Part shown: one piece after another, positions 1 through 8,123 of the stretch
Layout of the letters: each line of letters opens with the position of its first letter
How positions within the stretch are numbered: position 1 is the first letter of the stretch
NCBI GenBank assembly: GCA_900553595.1
Contig: USEC01000008.1
Span: forward strand, 1 to 64,000
Source of the DNA: an uncultured Prevotella sp.
GTDB taxonomy: Bacteria > Bacteroidota > Bacteroidia > Bacteroidales > Bacteroidaceae
Direction of reading: 5' to 3'
DNA: 64,000 bases
Program-made: the position numbers and the translations under genes
The notes under the pieces: model-generated
What the model saw: only the letters and a program-made list of their open reading frames with translations
Database searches by the model: none
Told to the model about the DNA's origin: nothing

Positions 1-99
1 ACTGTATTTCAATTAATTCAAAGAGCGATTAGTCCACTTTAACGGGACAGTAGTGATACTTTTACATTAATACATTTTCCTTAACGCGCGATAATACCA

Positions 100-255
100 T
101 CAAAACGCAGCAGATACTTCCCCGCCGCTTTTACCGGCATTCTCAACGATTAGGCGCAACTTGCTACCGCCCAGTACGTTACATCCGCACGACAGGAACC
201 ACACCGTTTTACGACTCTGAAAACGACGGAAAAACCACGCAAACAAGCCTTGTTT
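100..255 (-). other. short open fragment, possible gene remnant
   Basis: The minus strand is open for 51 codons, ending with TGA at 100-102, after an in-frame TGA at 256-258. The C-terminal half reads like real protein (for example VWFLSCGCNVLGGSKLR), but there is no ATG. The 5' end runs straight into the repeat array beginning at 241. It could be the tail of a small protein cut off by the array, or chance. I do not recognise a family. Nothing else convincing is seen in 1-760 apart from the array and the ddh promoter. Confidence 0.25.
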
Positions 256-343
256 TCAGCGCAATAAGGCTGTTTTGGCATCACAAGCAAGGCTTGTCCG
301 CAATGCAAGGAAGCCTTGTTTGCACAGCAAGGAAGCCTCCTTC
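241..343. repeat. 22-bp-period palindromic array, degenerate copy (array 1)
   Basis: Five units of the family start at 241, 263, 285, 307 and 329, each 22 bp apart. The first is the perfect form AAACAAGCCTTGTTT. The others are decayed (for example AAGGAAGCCTTGTTT at 307). The 7-bp spacers include GCATCAC and GCAATGC, which also occur or nearly occur in the other arrays. A still weaker sixth unit may follow at about 351. This copy lies upstream of ddh. Confidence 0.8.
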
Positions 344-704
344 GGCTGCAAGGCGTGCTTCACTGCCGTGAAAAGGAACTTTTTCGGGCTTGGCAACACG
401 CTGGAACAGGAGTTTTGGCGACACTTTTTCAGACTCCGTTTTTAGCAAACATTTGTTAAAATTAGCGTCATTTCCCCACCCGACACGCCTCCTTCCGCAC
501 TTGATTCTTACGCAGTAGGAAATCAGGTGATGCGGAAGCCGGAGCGCAGGCATCACTCCTGCCACGCATTCAGATTGAAACATTTCAGCCCCACTCCACC
601 CCAATATGCACGTTTTACAGCCATGTTTCTTACATTTTATAATATAAATCGATGTTGAAACAAAAAATATCCATGCAAACGTTATGTATTAATTCCAGTT
701 TTTG

Positions 705-712
705 TAAATTTG
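705..712 (+). promoter_or_regulatory. -7 promoter box of ddh
   Basis: TAAATTTG matches the Bacteroidota -7 consensus TAnnTTTG and lies about 50 bp before the ddh ATG. No clear TTTG -33 element stands at the usual 19-21 bp distance. Confidence 0.55.
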
Positions 713-761
713 CACCGATAATAGACAAATACGGGATTTACAAAGAAAAAACAGATAAAAG

Positions 762-1661
762 ATGAAGAAAATCAGAGCAGCCGTAGTGGGTTACGGCAAT
801 ATCGGAAAGTATGCAGTGCAGGCTCTCGAAGCCGCCGACGACTTTGAAATAGCCGGCATCGTGCGCCGTCACGGAGCCGAGAACAAGCCGGCAGAGCTGG
901 CAGGATACGAAGTGGTAAAGGACATACGCGAACTCAAGGATGTGGATGTGGCAATACTCGCCACGCCTACACGCTCGTGCGAGGAGTATGCAAAGCAGAT
1001 TCTGCCGCTCGGCATAAACACCGTCGACAGCTTCGACATCCACACTTCCATCCTCGACTACCGTGCCACACTCACTCCCATATGCAAGGAGCACGGAGCA
1101 GTGAGCGTCATCGCCGCAGGATGGGACCCCGGAAGCGACTCCATCGTGCGCACTCTCATGCAGAGTCTGGCACCGAAGGGTCTGAGCTACACCAACTTCG
1201 GCCCCGGAATGTCGATGGGTCATTCCGTGTGCGTGCGCTCGAAGGAAGGCGTGAAAAACGCCCTCTCAATGACAATCCCCAAGGGCGAAGGCCTGCACCG
1301 CCGCATGGTTTATGTGGAACTCGAAGAGGGTGCGAACCTCGAAGAGGTGACAAAGGCCATCAAGGCCGACCCCTACTTCTCCAACGACGAGACACATGTA
1401 TTCGAAGTACCGTCGGTTGATGCCGTGCGCGACATGGGTCACGGCGTACATCTCACCCGAAAAGGCGTGAGCGGAACGACACAGAACCAGCGCATGGAGT
1501 TCACCATGAGCATCAACAACCCTGCACTCACAGGTCAGGTGCTCGTCAATGTGGCACGCGCGTCAATGCGTCAGCAGCCGGGGTGCTACACTATGGTGGA
1601 GATTCCAGTGATTGACATGCTCGCAGGAAGCCGCGAGGAACTCATAAGCCACCTCGTGTAA
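762..1661 (+). CDS. ddh: meso-diaminopimelate D-dehydrogenase
   Basis: This 299-residue cytoplasmic enzyme reversibly converts L-tetrahydrodipicolinate, ammonia and NADPH to meso-diaminopimelate, giving a one-step route to the peptidoglycan cross-linking residue and to lysine. The N-terminus carries a Rossmann fold with the NADP-binding motif GYGNIG at about residues 10-15. The central and C-terminal parts contain family-typical stretches, including GPGMSMGHSV and GHGVHLTRKGVSGTTQNQR. Length fits the family (about 320-330 in Corynebacterium, about 300 in Bacteroidota). The ATG at 762 follows a good -7 box at 705-712. The gene appears monocistronic, with an intrinsic terminator at 1695-1740. 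Confidence 0.95.
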   Translation: MKKIRAAVVGYGNIGKYAVQALEAADDFEIAGIVRRHGAENKPAELAGYEVVKDIRELKDVDVAILATPTRSCEEYAKQILPLGINTVDSFDIHTSILDYRATLTPICKEHGAVSVIAAGWDPGSDSIVRTLMQSLAPKGLSYTNFGPGMSMGHSVCVRSKEGVKNALSMTIPKGEGLHRRMVYVELEEGANLEEVTKAIKADPYFSNDETHVFEVPSVDAVRDMGHGVHLTRKGVSGTTQNQRMEFTMSINNPALTGQVLVNVARASMRQQPGCYTMVEIPVIDMLAGSREELISHLV

Positions 1662-1694
1662 AAAACTGACACGAGACACGAAAACGTAAGGACA

Positions 1695-1740
1695 AAGGTC
1701 TGTTTTCCACCTTGACGGTGCGAGACAGACCTTTTTTATT
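1695..1740 (+). terminator. intrinsic terminator after ddh
   Basis: Stem AAGGTCTGT (1695-1703) pairs with ACAGACCTT (1725-1733). An inner CACC/GGTG stem (1708-1711 with 1717-1720) lies within it, and a T run follows. Confidence 0.85.
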
Positions 1741-1770
1741 TGTCTGGTAAGGAAAATATCAGTACCTTTG
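1739..1770 (+). promoter_or_regulatory. promoter of the sulfatase gene
   Basis: TTTG at 1739-1742 and TACCTTTG at 1763-1770 are separated by 20 bp, an almost perfect Bacteroidota -33/-7 pair. The -7 box covers the upstream in-frame ATG at 1768, so translation must begin later, at 1816. Confidence 0.75.
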
Positions 1771-1815
1771 CGAAAACCCGACATTATCGGGACAAACCAT
1801 AAACCTGATTTCATT

Positions 1816-3507
1816 ATGCTACCATCAACAAAATCCTATCTGTCGCTCGCGGCACTCTCGTGCGTCGCTGCAGCCGTACAGGCACAGCAGAAGACCGGAG
1901 CGAAAAGCCCTAACATAGTATATATAATGTGCGACGACCACGCCTTCCAGTGCATAAGCGCATACGGAAGCGAGATTTCGAAACTCGCGCCAACACCCAA
2001 CATCGACAGGCTGGCGCAGCGCGGAATGCGCTTCGACCGCGCTTTCGTGGAAAATTCGCTCTCAACACCGTCGCGTGCGTGCCTCATGACAGGCATGTAC
2101 AGCAACCAGAACGGACAGCGACAGCTCGGCGAAGGCATCGACACCACACGCACTTTCTTCACCGAACTGCTGCAACAGGCAGGCTACCAGACGGCAGTGG
2201 TGGGCAAATGGCACATGGGATGCGAACCGAAAGGATTCGACTATTACCACATCTACAACGACCAGGGACAGTATTACAACCCGCAATACAAAGGCACCGA
2301 CACCGACGGCAAGTTCATCGTGGAGGAAGGATACTCCACCGACCTCACCACCGACCATGCCCTCGACTTCATAGAGCACCGCGACACGCAGAAGCCGTTC
2401 TGCCTCCTGCTCCACCACAAGGCACCACACCGCAACTGGCTCGCCAACACCAAGAACTTCGGAGCATACGACAACGTGACATTCCCGTTGCCGGAGACTT
2501 TCTACGACGACTACGAAACACGCGGATCGGCAGTGCGCACACAGAAAATGAAGGTGACGGAGCACATGCGTTGGGAACAGGATTTCAAGGTACCGGAAAT
2601 GCTCGACACCGCAAACGCCGACAGTTGGGACTCGTATCTAAGCCTGATGAACGAGGTGAACCGCATGACTCCGGCACAACGCATAGCATGGGGAAAATAC
2701 TACTTCCCACGCAACCGGCGTCTGCTTGAAGCAAATCTCACTGGAAAGGAACTTGACAACTGGAAATACCAGAGCTACATACGCGACTACATGAGCGTCA
2801 TCAAGTCGGTGGACGAGAGCGTAGGACGGGTGATTGACTATCTCGACAGCCACGGACTGAGCGACAACACCATCATAGTATATACCTCCGACCAAGGCTT
2901 CTACATGGGCGAACACGGGTGGTTCGACAAGCGTTTCATGTATGAGGAGTCGCTGCGCACACCGCTAATCATCGCCTATCCGGGACACATAAAGCCCGGT
3001 TCCACATGCAACAGGCTCGTGCAGAACATCGACTACGCCCCGACATTCCTCGAACTCGCCGGAGTGAAGAAACCGAACAATATGCCCGGACGCTCGCTCA
3101 CACCCGTTTTCGAAAGCGGCGACAACGTGAAGAAATGGCGCACAAGCATCTATTACCACTATTACGACTACCCGACATACCACATGGTACGCAAGCACGA
3201 CGGCGTGAGAACCGAGCGTTACAAGCTGATACACTTCTATGGAGCGGGCGGACTCGACGCCGTGAAGGAGAACAAATACCAGCGGCAGCCCGGAACAAGG
3301 GAGAACGGCGGCATGAAATACCTCACTTCACTCGGATATTTCGAACCGAAAGACTCGGCAGTGAACTACAATGAGCTGTACGATCTCAGTTCCGACCCGC
3401 ACGAACTCAACAACCTCTACGGCAAACCGGGGTACGAAAAAATAACAAAACAGCTTCAACGGGAACTCGACAACTACCGGAAGAGCCTCGAAATAGACGA
3501 GTATTGA
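1816..3507 (+). CDS. secreted sulfatase, S1 family (GlcNAc-6-sulfatase-like)
   Basis: This 563-residue exported hydrolase is predicted to remove sulfate esters from glycans. A signal peptide (residues 1-23, ending VQA) precedes the sulfatase fold. Metal-binding aspartates lie at 40-41 (CDD). The catalytic signature S-T-P-S-R at 83-87 has serine at the modified position, so formylglycine would be made by an anaerobic radical-SAM maturase. GKWHMG follows at about 130-135 and KAPHRNW later. A C-terminal subdomain with TERYKLI and YDLSSDPHELNNL ends the protein. The general layout resembles S1_11 N-acetylglucosamine-6-sulfatases acting on mucin or heparan fragments, but the exact substrate is inference. 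I start at ATG 1816 because the promoter overlaps the earlier ATG at 1768. No maturase gene is seen in the window. Confidence 0.88.
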   Translation: MLPSTKSYLSLAALSCVAAAVQAQQKTGAKSPNIVYIMCDDHAFQCISAYGSEISKLAPTPNIDRLAQRGMRFDRAFVENSLSTPSRACLMTGMYSNQNGQRQLGEGIDTTRTFFTELLQQAGYQTAVVGKWHMGCEPKGFDYYHIYNDQGQYYNPQYKGTDTDGKFIVEEGYSTDLTTDHALDFIEHRDTQKPFCLLLHHKAPHRNWLANTKNFGAYDNVTFPLPETFYDDYETRGSAVRTQKMKVTEHMRWEQDFKVPEMLDTANADSWDSYLSLMNEVNRMTPAQRIAWGKYYFPRNRRLLEANLTGKELDNWKYQSYIRDYMSVIKSVDESVGRVIDYLDSHGLSDNTIIVYTSDQGFYMGEHGWFDKRFMYEESLRTPLIIAYPGHIKPGSTCNRLVQNIDYAPTFLELAGVKKPNNMPGRSLTPVFESGDNVKKWRTSIYYHYYDYPTYHMVRKHDGVRTERYKLIHFYGAGGLDAVKENKYQRQPGTRENGGMKYLTSLGYFEPKDSAVNYNELYDLSSDPHELNNLYGKPGYEKITKQLQRELDNYRKSLEIDEY

Positions 3508-3516
3508 TAATAAAAA

Positions 3517-3682
3517 GGGAGTTAGCGGAAGTTAAAAAGGAAGTTAATCCGTCTGCGACGGATGGAAGTTATCGGACAAATGCAAAGCCCGCTCATTGCA
3601 AAGCTATTGTCCGATAACTTCCATTAACTTCGGGCGAAGCCCAAACTCCCGCTAACTCCCTTCACCCTTTCCGCTAACTCCC
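3517..3682. repeat. multi-stem intergenic inverted repeat
   Basis: A nested palindrome fills the gap between the convergent sulfatase and FKBP genes. GGGAGTTAGCGG (3517-3528) pairs with CCGCTAACTCCC (3649-3660), which is repeated at 3671-3682. TGGAAGTTATCGGACAA (3563-3579) pairs perfectly with 3607-3623. Small hairpins CCGTC-TGC-GACGG and CTTCG-GG-CGAAG lie between the arms. GGAAGTTA is also directly repeated. It could terminate both genes or be a small non-coding mobile unit. Confidence 0.8.
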
Positions 3683-3703
3683 TTTACACATCCCCTTCGA
3701 TTT

Positions 3704-4102
3704 TCATGCAATCGCAATGAGTTCGATGTCGAAGATGAGGGTTGAACCGCCCGGAATACCGGGTTGCGAGAACTTGCCGTAACCCTTTTCGGCAGGGATA
3801 TAAACCTCCCAACGGTCGCCGACACACATCTGCTGCATGGCGATAATCCATCCGTCGATGAGGTCGCAGAGGCGCACTGCGAGCGGAGTTCCGCCACGGG
3901 AAGAGTCGAATTTCTTGCCGTTTATCGTCGTTCCCGTATAGTGTGCCGTCACGATGCTGCGGCGTGTGGGATGCTTTCCGTCGTCATTTCCCTGCGAAAT
4001 CACCTTATAATAAATGCCGCCGGGCAGTGCGTTCACGCCCTCTTCGGCAGCCTTTTCTTCAAGCCAACGCCTGTTTGCGTCAGCATATTCGCGCTTGTTC
4101 AT
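3704..4102 (-). CDS. FKBP-type peptidyl-prolyl cis-trans isomerase
   Basis: This 132-residue protein catalyses proline cis-trans isomerisation during protein folding. It has no signal peptide or lipobox, so it should be cytoplasmic, unlike the exported Mip/FkpA-type FKBPs. A short charged N-terminal segment (about 45 residues) precedes a single FKBP domain. The domain has the active-site aromatic pattern: the Y of AHYTG, FDSS, the W of GWIIAM, KGYG and LIFDIELIAI. ATG 4102 is supported by a good promoter upstream. The gene is monocistronic and convergent with the sulfatase. Confidence 0.92.
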   Translation of the reverse strand: MNKREYADANRRWLEEKAAEEGVNALPGGIYYKVISQGNDDGKHPTRRSIVTAHYTGTTINGKKFDSSRGGTPLAVRLCDLIDGWIIAMQQMCVGDRWEVYIPAEKGYGKFSQPGIPGGSTLIFDIELIAIA

Positions 4103-4130
4103 ATCTTATATTTATTGTTTTTGCCGCAAA

Positions 4131-4162
4131 CAAAGTTAATGCCTTTTCGCATTACCGGCAAA
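4131..4162 (-). promoter_or_regulatory. promoter of the FKBP gene
   Basis: Read leftward, TTTG (4159-4162), a 20-bp gap and TAACTTTG (4131-4138) give a full Bacteroidota promoter, about 30 bp before the start codon. Confidence 0.75.
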
Positions 4163-4201
4163 AAAACGAACCATTATATTCGCTTAATCAGATTTTTTCA
4201 G

Positions 4202-4209
4202 TAAGTTTG
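4202..4209 (+). promoter_or_regulatory. -7 box of murF-alr
   Basis: TAAGTTTG lies 26 bp before the start codon. The surrounding stretch TTTTTTCAGTAAGTTTGCA is shared with the nahK-like promoter at 48516. The divergent FKBP promoter is about 40 bp away. Confidence 0.65.
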
Positions 4210-4235
4210 CACCCATAAAAACATTTTTACGGAAA

Positions 4236-6710
4236 ATGACTTATACTATTGAAAAAGTGACAACGCTCATAGGCGCACACCGTTTCGGTACGGCTGACGC
4301 CAACATAGGGTTCCTTCTCACCGACAGCCGTTCGCTCTGTTTCGCAGAAGAGACTCTTTTCTTCGCCCTGAAATCGGGCAGAAACGATGGGCACAACTAC
4401 ATTTCCGACCTCTACCGCCGCGGTGTACGCAACTTCGTTGTGCAGGATATGCCTGCCGGATACAGCACGGTATATCCAGATGCAAACTTCCTTAAGGTGG
4501 CCGACTCGCTTGTTGCGCTCCAACGTTTGGCTGAACGCCACCGCGACGAATACGACATTCCTATCGTAGGAATAACGGGCAGCAACGGAAAGACAATCGT
4601 AAAGGAATGGCTCTACCAGCTCCTTTCGCCCGAAATGAAGGTCACACGCTCGCCACGAAGCTACAATTCGCAGATAGGCGTGCCTCTTTCGGTGTGGCTT
4701 CTCAACGAACAGAGTCAGGTAGGAGTGTTCGAAGCCGGCATTTCAGAACCCGGCGAGATGCTCGCCCTGCGTGACATCATACAGCCTTCCATCGCCGTTC
4801 TCACCTTTATAGGCGATGCTCACCAGAAGAACTTCACTTCGCTTGAGGAGAAATGCCGCGAGAAAGTGATTCTTTTCCATGACGCCAAGACGATAGTCTA
4901 TTGCAAGGACGACACGATTGTCGATGAAATCGTGAACGAATCGCAATACAAAGGCGAGAATCTGGCATGGTCGATGAACGACGACAGTGTGCCGTTTTTC
5001 GTGGAATCGGTGGAGAAAAAGGAACTGAACTCCGTCATTCACTACACCTGGAGAGGCGAGGAAGGCGAATATACACTGCCGTTTATCGACGAAGCCTCGG
5101 TGCGCAACTCGGTGACAACAGCCGTCGTCGCGCTGCATCTGGGGCTCTCAAAGACTCTTCTGGCAGAACGAATGCAGAGCCTTGAGCCCGTAGCCATGCG
5201 CCTGGAAGTAAAGGAAGGGCAGCACGGATGCACCCTTATAAACGACTCCTACAACTCCGACATCAACTCACTCGACATCGCTCTCGACTTCATGAACCGC
5301 CGTCCCGACCACAAAGGACTCGGACGCACGCTCATTCTGAGCGACATCTACCAGACAGGCGAGCCTCTCGACGAACTCTACGCCGAGGTGTCGAGCCTCG
5401 CAGTGCAGCGCGGTGTGACAAAAATCATAGGCATAGGACCGCAGATTATGGACCACGCCGACCTGATAAAGGTGAAGGAAAAGTTCTTCTTCCACGATGT
5501 AACATCGTTCATCCACAGCGCCGTCTTCGAGTCGCTGCACGATGAAGTGATTCTGATAAAGGGCGCACGCCGCTTCGGATTCGACAGCATCACGGAGCTT
5601 CTGGTGAAGAAAGTGCACGAAACGATACTCGAAGTGAACCTTTCGGGAGTGGTGAAGAACCTCAACTTCTACCGTTCGTTCATGCGGCCGGAGACCAAAC
5701 TCGTGTGCATGATAAAGGCGGATGCCTATGGAGCAGGTGCCGTGGAGATAGCGAAGACACTGCAGGACCACCGTGTGGACTACCTCGCCGTGGCCGTGGC
5801 AGACGAAGGTGTGACGCTGCGCAAGAACGGAATAACATCGAACATCATGATAATGAACCCCGAAATGTCGGCGTTCAAGACAATGTTCGACTACGACCTT
5901 GAGCCGGAAGTCTATTCCTTCCGCCTCCTCGACGCACTCATACGCGAAGCACAGAAGGAGGGAATAAGCAACTTCCCAGTACACATCAAGCTCGACACCG
6001 GCATGCACCGCCTCGGATTCGACCCCATGCAGGACATGCCCGAACTCATAGACAGGCTCAAAAGCCAGTCGGCCCTCATCCCACGCTCGGTGTTCTCGCA
6101 CTTCGTGGGAAGCGACAGCGACTCGTTCGACGACTTCTCCGCCGAGCAGTTCAGACTGTTCTGCCACGGAAGCGAGCTGCTCTGCAAGGCTTTCCCGCAC
6201 AAGATTCTGCGCCACATAGACAACTCTGCCGGCATAGAACACTTCCCTGAACGGCAGCTCGACATGTGCCGTCTGGGACTGGGACTCTACGGTTACGACT
6301 CACGCGACAACTCGATGATAAACAACGTGACCACACTGAAAACCACAATCCTGCAGATACACGACCTCAAGGCAGGCGAAACGGTGGGCTACAGCCGCCG
6401 CGGCACACTGTCGAGAGACTCGCGCATAGCCGCAATACCTATCGGCTACGCCGACGGACTCAACCGCCGTCTGGGCAACCGACACTGCCACTGCCTCGTG
6501 AACGGAAAGGAAGCCGAATATGTGGGCAACATCTGCATGGATGTGGCAATGATAGATGTCACGGACATTGACTGCCGTGAGGGCGACCAGGTGATAATCT
6601 TCGGCGAGGAACTGCCCGTCACCGTGCTCTCCGACGCCATGGAGACCATACCCTACGAGGTGCTCACGGGCATCAGCAACCGTGTGAAACGCGTGTATTA
6701 CCAAGACTGA
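4236..6710 (+). CDS. MurF-like ligase / alanine racemase fusion
   Basis: This 824-residue two-domain protein works in peptidoglycan precursor synthesis. Residues 1 to about 455 form a MurF-type Mur ligase, which adds D-Ala-D-Ala to UDP-MurNAc-tripeptide, with the ATP-binding loop GITGSNGKT at 112-120. From about 460 to the end is a fold-type III alanine racemase, which makes D-alanine. Lys494 in MIKADAYGAGA is the expected PLP lysine. The second half contains GETVGYSRRGT and IPIGYADGLNRRLGN, and NICMDVAMIDVT is also family-typical. The fusion is a known Bacteroidota arrangement. Whether the MurF half is the main ligase of the cell cannot be told here. The gene stands alone, with its own promoter and a strong terminator. 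Confidence 0.93.
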   Translation: MTYTIEKVTTLIGAHRFGTADANIGFLLTDSRSLCFAEETLFFALKSGRNDGHNYISDLYRRGVRNFVVQDMPAGYSTVYPDANFLKVADSLVALQRLAERHRDEYDIPIVGITGSNGKTIVKEWLYQLLSPEMKVTRSPRSYNSQIGVPLSVWLLNEQSQVGVFEAGISEPGEMLALRDIIQPSIAVLTFIGDAHQKNFTSLEEKCREKVILFHDAKTIVYCKDDTIVDEIVNESQYKGENLAWSMNDDSVPFFVESVEKKELNSVIHYTWRGEEGEYTLPFIDEASVRNSVTTAVVALHLGLSKTLLAERMQSLEPVAMRLEVKEGQHGCTLINDSYNSDINSLDIALDFMNRRPDHKGLGRTLILSDIYQTGEPLDELYAEVSSLAVQRGVTKIIGIGPQIMDHADLIKVKEKFFFHDVTSFIHSAVFESLHDEVILIKGARRFGFDSITELLVKKVHETILEVNLSGVVKNLNFYRSFMRPETKLVCMIKADAYGAGAVEIAKTLQDHRVDYLAVAVADEGVTLRKNGITSNIMIMNPEMSAFKTMFDYDLEPEVYSFRLLDALIREAQKEGISNFPVHIKLDTGMHRLGFDPMQDMPELIDRLKSQSALIPRSVFSHFVGSDSDSFDDFSAEQFRLFCHGSELLCKAFPHKILRHIDNSAGIEHFPERQLDMCRLGLGLYGYDSRDNSMINNVTTLKTTILQIHDLKAGETVGYSRRGTLSRDSRIAAIPIGYADGLNRRLGNRHCHCLVNGKEAEYVGNICMDVAMIDVTDIDCREGDQVIIFGEELPVTVLSDAMETIPYEVLTGISNRVKRVYYQD

Positions 6711-6735
6711 TTCGCCGGCAGACACCACCGGCAAC

Positions 6736-6794
6736 GGCATAAGAAGAAAGGACTTCGAGCGGAAGAAACGCTTGAAGTCCTTTTTGCTTATGCC
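6736..6794. terminator. bidirectional terminator after murF-alr
   Basis: AAAGGACTTCGAGCG (6747-6761) pairs with CGCTTGAAGTCCTTT (6769-6783), followed by Ts. An outer GGCATAAG/CTTATGCC pair (6736-6743 with 6787-6794) extends the stem. The region from 6795 to the repeat array at 7006 shows nothing recognisable. Confidence 0.85.
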
Positions 6795-7005
6795 CATTTG
6801 GTCATTATAAAAACATTCTTGCCAACACCTGACGACCGGTTTCGGGATTATCTGACACCAATATTTCACACCCAAGAACCATTCCTCAACCCTCATAACA
6901 TAAGTCAAAGCCGACAGATGGAACGCCTGTTGTCCGGCTCTCCATACACCATTGATTACCAACACATTACACCAACGCAGTCCAAGCACGCCCCTACCCG
7001 TTTGC

Positions 7006-7086
7006 AAACAAGGCTTGTTTAGGATGCAAAGAAGGCTTCTTTACAGTCCAAACAAGCCTTGTTTGGAGAGCAAAGAAGCCTTCTTT
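7006..7086. repeat. 22-bp-period palindromic array (array 2)
   Basis: Four units start at 7006, 7028, 7050 and 7072. Three are perfect palindromes around a central base: AAACAAGGCTTGTTT, AAAGAAGGCTTCTTT and AAACAAGCCTTGTTT. The fourth is AAAGAAGCCTTCTTT. Spacers are AGGATGC, ACAGTCC and GGAGAGC. It lies 31 bp downstream of the manA stop, between convergent genes. Confidence 0.9.
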
Positions 7087-7116
7087 TCATTTCAGGCAAA
7101 AATGCCTTGCAAATCA

Positions 7117-8079
7117 TCAAACGTAAGTCTCAAGGAACTTCAGAGTTCCTTCCACTTTCAGAGTCTCTGTCGTAGCAGGCACGAGCATGCTTTCTCCGGC
7201 ACGGAGCGAAGTCTGGTTGCCCTCGTTGTCGGTGATGACAGCCTCGCCCTTCAGTCCGATGAGGATTACAAAACTGTCGAGTTCGGAGTAGTCAAGAGTC
7301 ATTGGCTCGTTCAAATCATACACGGCGGTGTTGAAATACGGACACTGCACGAGCGAGACGCCACGGTTCTTGGCAGGGATATAATCGGTGCGGTAGTTGG
7401 CCTCAACATTATAATTGATGCATTCGGCAGCCTCCTTGGTGTGGAGCTGGCGGTAGTTGCCGTCCTTATCCTTACGCTTGAAGTCGTAGATGCGGTAGGT
7501 AACATCGCTTGTCTGCTGTATTTCGGCGAGGAAACAGCCCGTGCCTATGGCGTGGATGCGTCCTGCGGGAAGGAAGAAGCAGTCGCCCTCCTTCACGTCG
7601 TAGCGTGCGATGGCGTCGCAGATAGTGTCGTTTTCCACCATCTTTGCATACTCCTCGGGCGTGATTTTCTTATTCAGTCCACAAAGAAGAGTGGCGTCCC
7701 TGTCGGAATCGAGCAGATACCACATCTCTGTCTTACCGCGCTCCTTGCCCTGTTGCTTGGCAATCTCGTCGGTGGGATGCACCTGTATGGAGAGGTCCTG
7801 ACGCGCGTCGATGAACTTGATGAGCAGCGGGAACTCGTCGCCGAAGCGTGTGTAGTTGTCCTCACCCACAAGCTTTCCCTTCAGTTCTGCCACTACCTCG
7901 TTGAGCTTCTTGCCCTTGTAGTCGCCGTCGCTCACTACGGTCTCGTTGCCGGGAACGCCTGATATTTCCCAACTCTCACCCACATTCTCCTGATTTATGT
8001 CGAGATGCTTGAACGGAATGATTTTGTCGCCGCCCCAAAGGGTGGACTTAAGCAGTGCATTGAATTTAAGTGGTTTCAT
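7117..8079 (-). CDS. manA: mannose-6-phosphate isomerase, class I
   Basis: This 320-residue cytoplasmic zinc enzyme interconverts mannose-6-phosphate and fructose-6-phosphate, linking mannose use and GDP-sugar supply to glycolysis. The cupin fold shows the expected metal-site stretches SIQVHPTD (Gln and His ligands, about residues 96-103), EMWYLLD and AGRIHAIG. The N-terminus (LKSTLWGGDKI) is typical of the short Bacteroidota/Firmicutes form. It lies 44 bp after trkH with no promoter-like box between, so it is probably the last gene of the dxs-trkA-trkH-manA unit. Confidence 0.93.
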   Translation of the reverse strand: MKPLKFNALLKSTLWGGDKIIPFKHLDINQENVGESWEISGVPGNETVVSDGDYKGKKLNEVVAELKGKLVGEDNYTRFGDEFPLLIKFIDARQDLSIQVHPTDEIAKQQGKERGKTEMWYLLDSDRDATLLCGLNKKITPEEYAKMVENDTICDAIARYDVKEGDCFFLPAGRIHAIGTGCFLAEIQQTSDVTYRIYDFKRKDKDGNYRQLHTKEAAECINYNVEANYRTDYIPAKNRGVSLVQCPYFNTAVYDLNEPMTLDYSELDSFVILIGLKGEAVITDNEGNQTSLRAGESMLVPATTETLKVEGTLKFLETYV

Positions 8080-8123
8080 AATCTATATGGTTTTAATTGT
8101 ATCAAAAAGCGTCCGCAGCCACA

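Noticed and set aside
281..604. 107-residue minus-strand open frame covering array 1
   Set aside because: It reads through the repeat array, has no promoter or recognisable domain, and the 22-bp repeats shift frame. It is most likely non-coding.
673..686. TGCAAACGTTATGT upstream of ddh as a LacI operator
   Set aside because: Only the left half matches, its distance to the -7 box (about 24 bp) differs from the starch sites, and ddh has no link to starch use.
1768..1815. Earlier ATG for the sulfatase
   Set aside because: The ATG lies on the -7 promoter box and its 16 extra residues would precede a normal signal peptide.
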